Assembly (NCBI GenBank): GCA_025350985.1
Contig: JANXWU010000167.1
Location: forward strand, 1 to 5,355
Reading direction: 5' to 3'
From: Spartobacteria bacterium
Lineage (GTDB): Bacteria; Verrucomicrobiota; Verrucomicrobiia; Chthoniobacterales; Chthoniobacteraceae
Length of the DNA: 5,355 nucleotides
The position numbers were made by a program, and so were the translations under genes. Under the pieces are notes generated by a model. That model saw only the letters and a program-made list of their open reading frames with translations. It did not search any database and had not been told where the DNA came from. Below, piece by piece: positions 5,099 through 5,355 of the stretch. Positions within the stretch are counted from its first letter, which is position 1; every line of letters starts with the position of its first letter.

Positions 5099-5355
5099 TC
5101 AAGGAATCTGGGGCGTCATCAGCGAAAAATACCAGCCGACTATAGCCGGTCCGGCGAACATCCACAGCAGCGCGCCCAGCGCGAGATAGGGGCCGAAGGG
5201 AATTTTCGCCGACCATTCCCGCCGTCGCAAAGTGATCGCCACCACGCCGAGCAATGCCCCGCTCATGGCCGCGCTGACGATCGTGAACAGCACGGCTTTC
5301 CAGCCGAGAAAAGCGCCGATGGCTGCGATGAATTTCACGTCGCCAAAGCCCATCG
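5099..5355 (-). CDS. pilD: Type IV prepilin peptidase / N-methyltransferase (PilD, A24 family), C-terminal part
   Basis: The minus-strand frame enters from the right edge and ends with TGA at 5101-5099. The visible 84 residues start [18 protein letters not shown], the A24 peptidase GxGD motif whose Asp (fifth visible residue) is the second catalytic aspartate. The sequence continues with hydrophobic membrane segments ([15 protein letters not shown] and [15 protein letters not shown]), a basic loop (RRREWSAK), the typical [14 protein letters not shown], and a last membrane helix ending GPAIVGWYF. The visible Met is internal to the family alignment, so it is not the true start. The N-terminal methyltransferase part and first catalytic Asp lie beyond the window. 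PilD cleaves and N-methylates prepilins at the inner membrane. It converges on the pilT operon with a 28-nt gap, adding to the local pilus gene content. Confidence 0.92.
   Translation of the reverse strand, partial: MGFGDVKFIAAIGAFLGWKAVLFTIVSAAMSGALLGVVAITLRRREWSAKIPFGPYLALGALLWMFAGPAIVGWYFSLMTPQIP

Noticed and set aside
1..5355. CRISPR arrays, tRNA or rRNA genes, insertion sequences, attachment sites
   Set aside because: No repeat-spacer pattern, cloverleaf, transposase frame or terminal inverted repeats were seen; the window is almost fully coding.

Overview
This is a GC-rich bacterial window (about 60% G+C by eye) centred on a type IV pilus (T4P) retraction-motor operon. The protein styles (a PilT opening with MARIDTYFK, tandem PilT/PilU-like ATPases, many hybrid-kinase-like fragments) would suit a Verrucomicrobiota-type or related environmental Gram-negative bacterium. 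That assignment is inference from resemblance; there is no rRNA or other phylogenetic marker here.

Left part (1-985). The window opens inside a minus-strand gene that runs off the left edge. Only its membrane-anchored N-terminus (72 residues) is visible; it may be an NTF2/SnoaL-like protein. A 141-base divergent intergenic region separates it from a plus-strand Nudix hydrolase of the RppH type. An excellent Shine-Dalgarno sequence overlaps the Nudix stop codon and leads into a 32-codon ORF for a single-pass, cysteine-containing small membrane protein. That ORF ends two bases before the next gene.

Signalling protein (988-1665). This protein joins a short two-helix segment, resembling a hybrid-kinase DHp/HisKA domain whose phosphoacceptor His is replaced by Asn, to a complete response-regulator receiver domain. 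It has no kinase ATPase domain and no DNA-binding output domain. A 91-base gap follows.

Motor operon (1757-5070). Two different retraction ATPases, a canonical PilT and a PilU-leaning paralogue, are followed by a protein with the outline of a receiver domain that lacks the phosphorylation residues. A possible 18-codon ORF then links by overlapping stop and start codons to a GNAT acetyltransferase. Junction spacings are 3 nt, 1 nt, a TGATG overlap and an ATGA overlap, so this looks like one translationally coupled transcript.

Right edge (5099-5355). On the minus strand, converging on the operon, is the C-terminal part of a type IV prepilin peptidase (PilD family). Its N-terminus lies outside the window.

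How the parts may fit: PilD processes pilins, and PilT and the PilU-like protein disassemble the pilus. The two non-standard signalling proteins beside the motors (one His-less DHp-REC, one phosphorylation-dead REC-like) could be a dedicated control layer for twitching or surface sensing. The gene order is seen in the sequence; the control role is inference.
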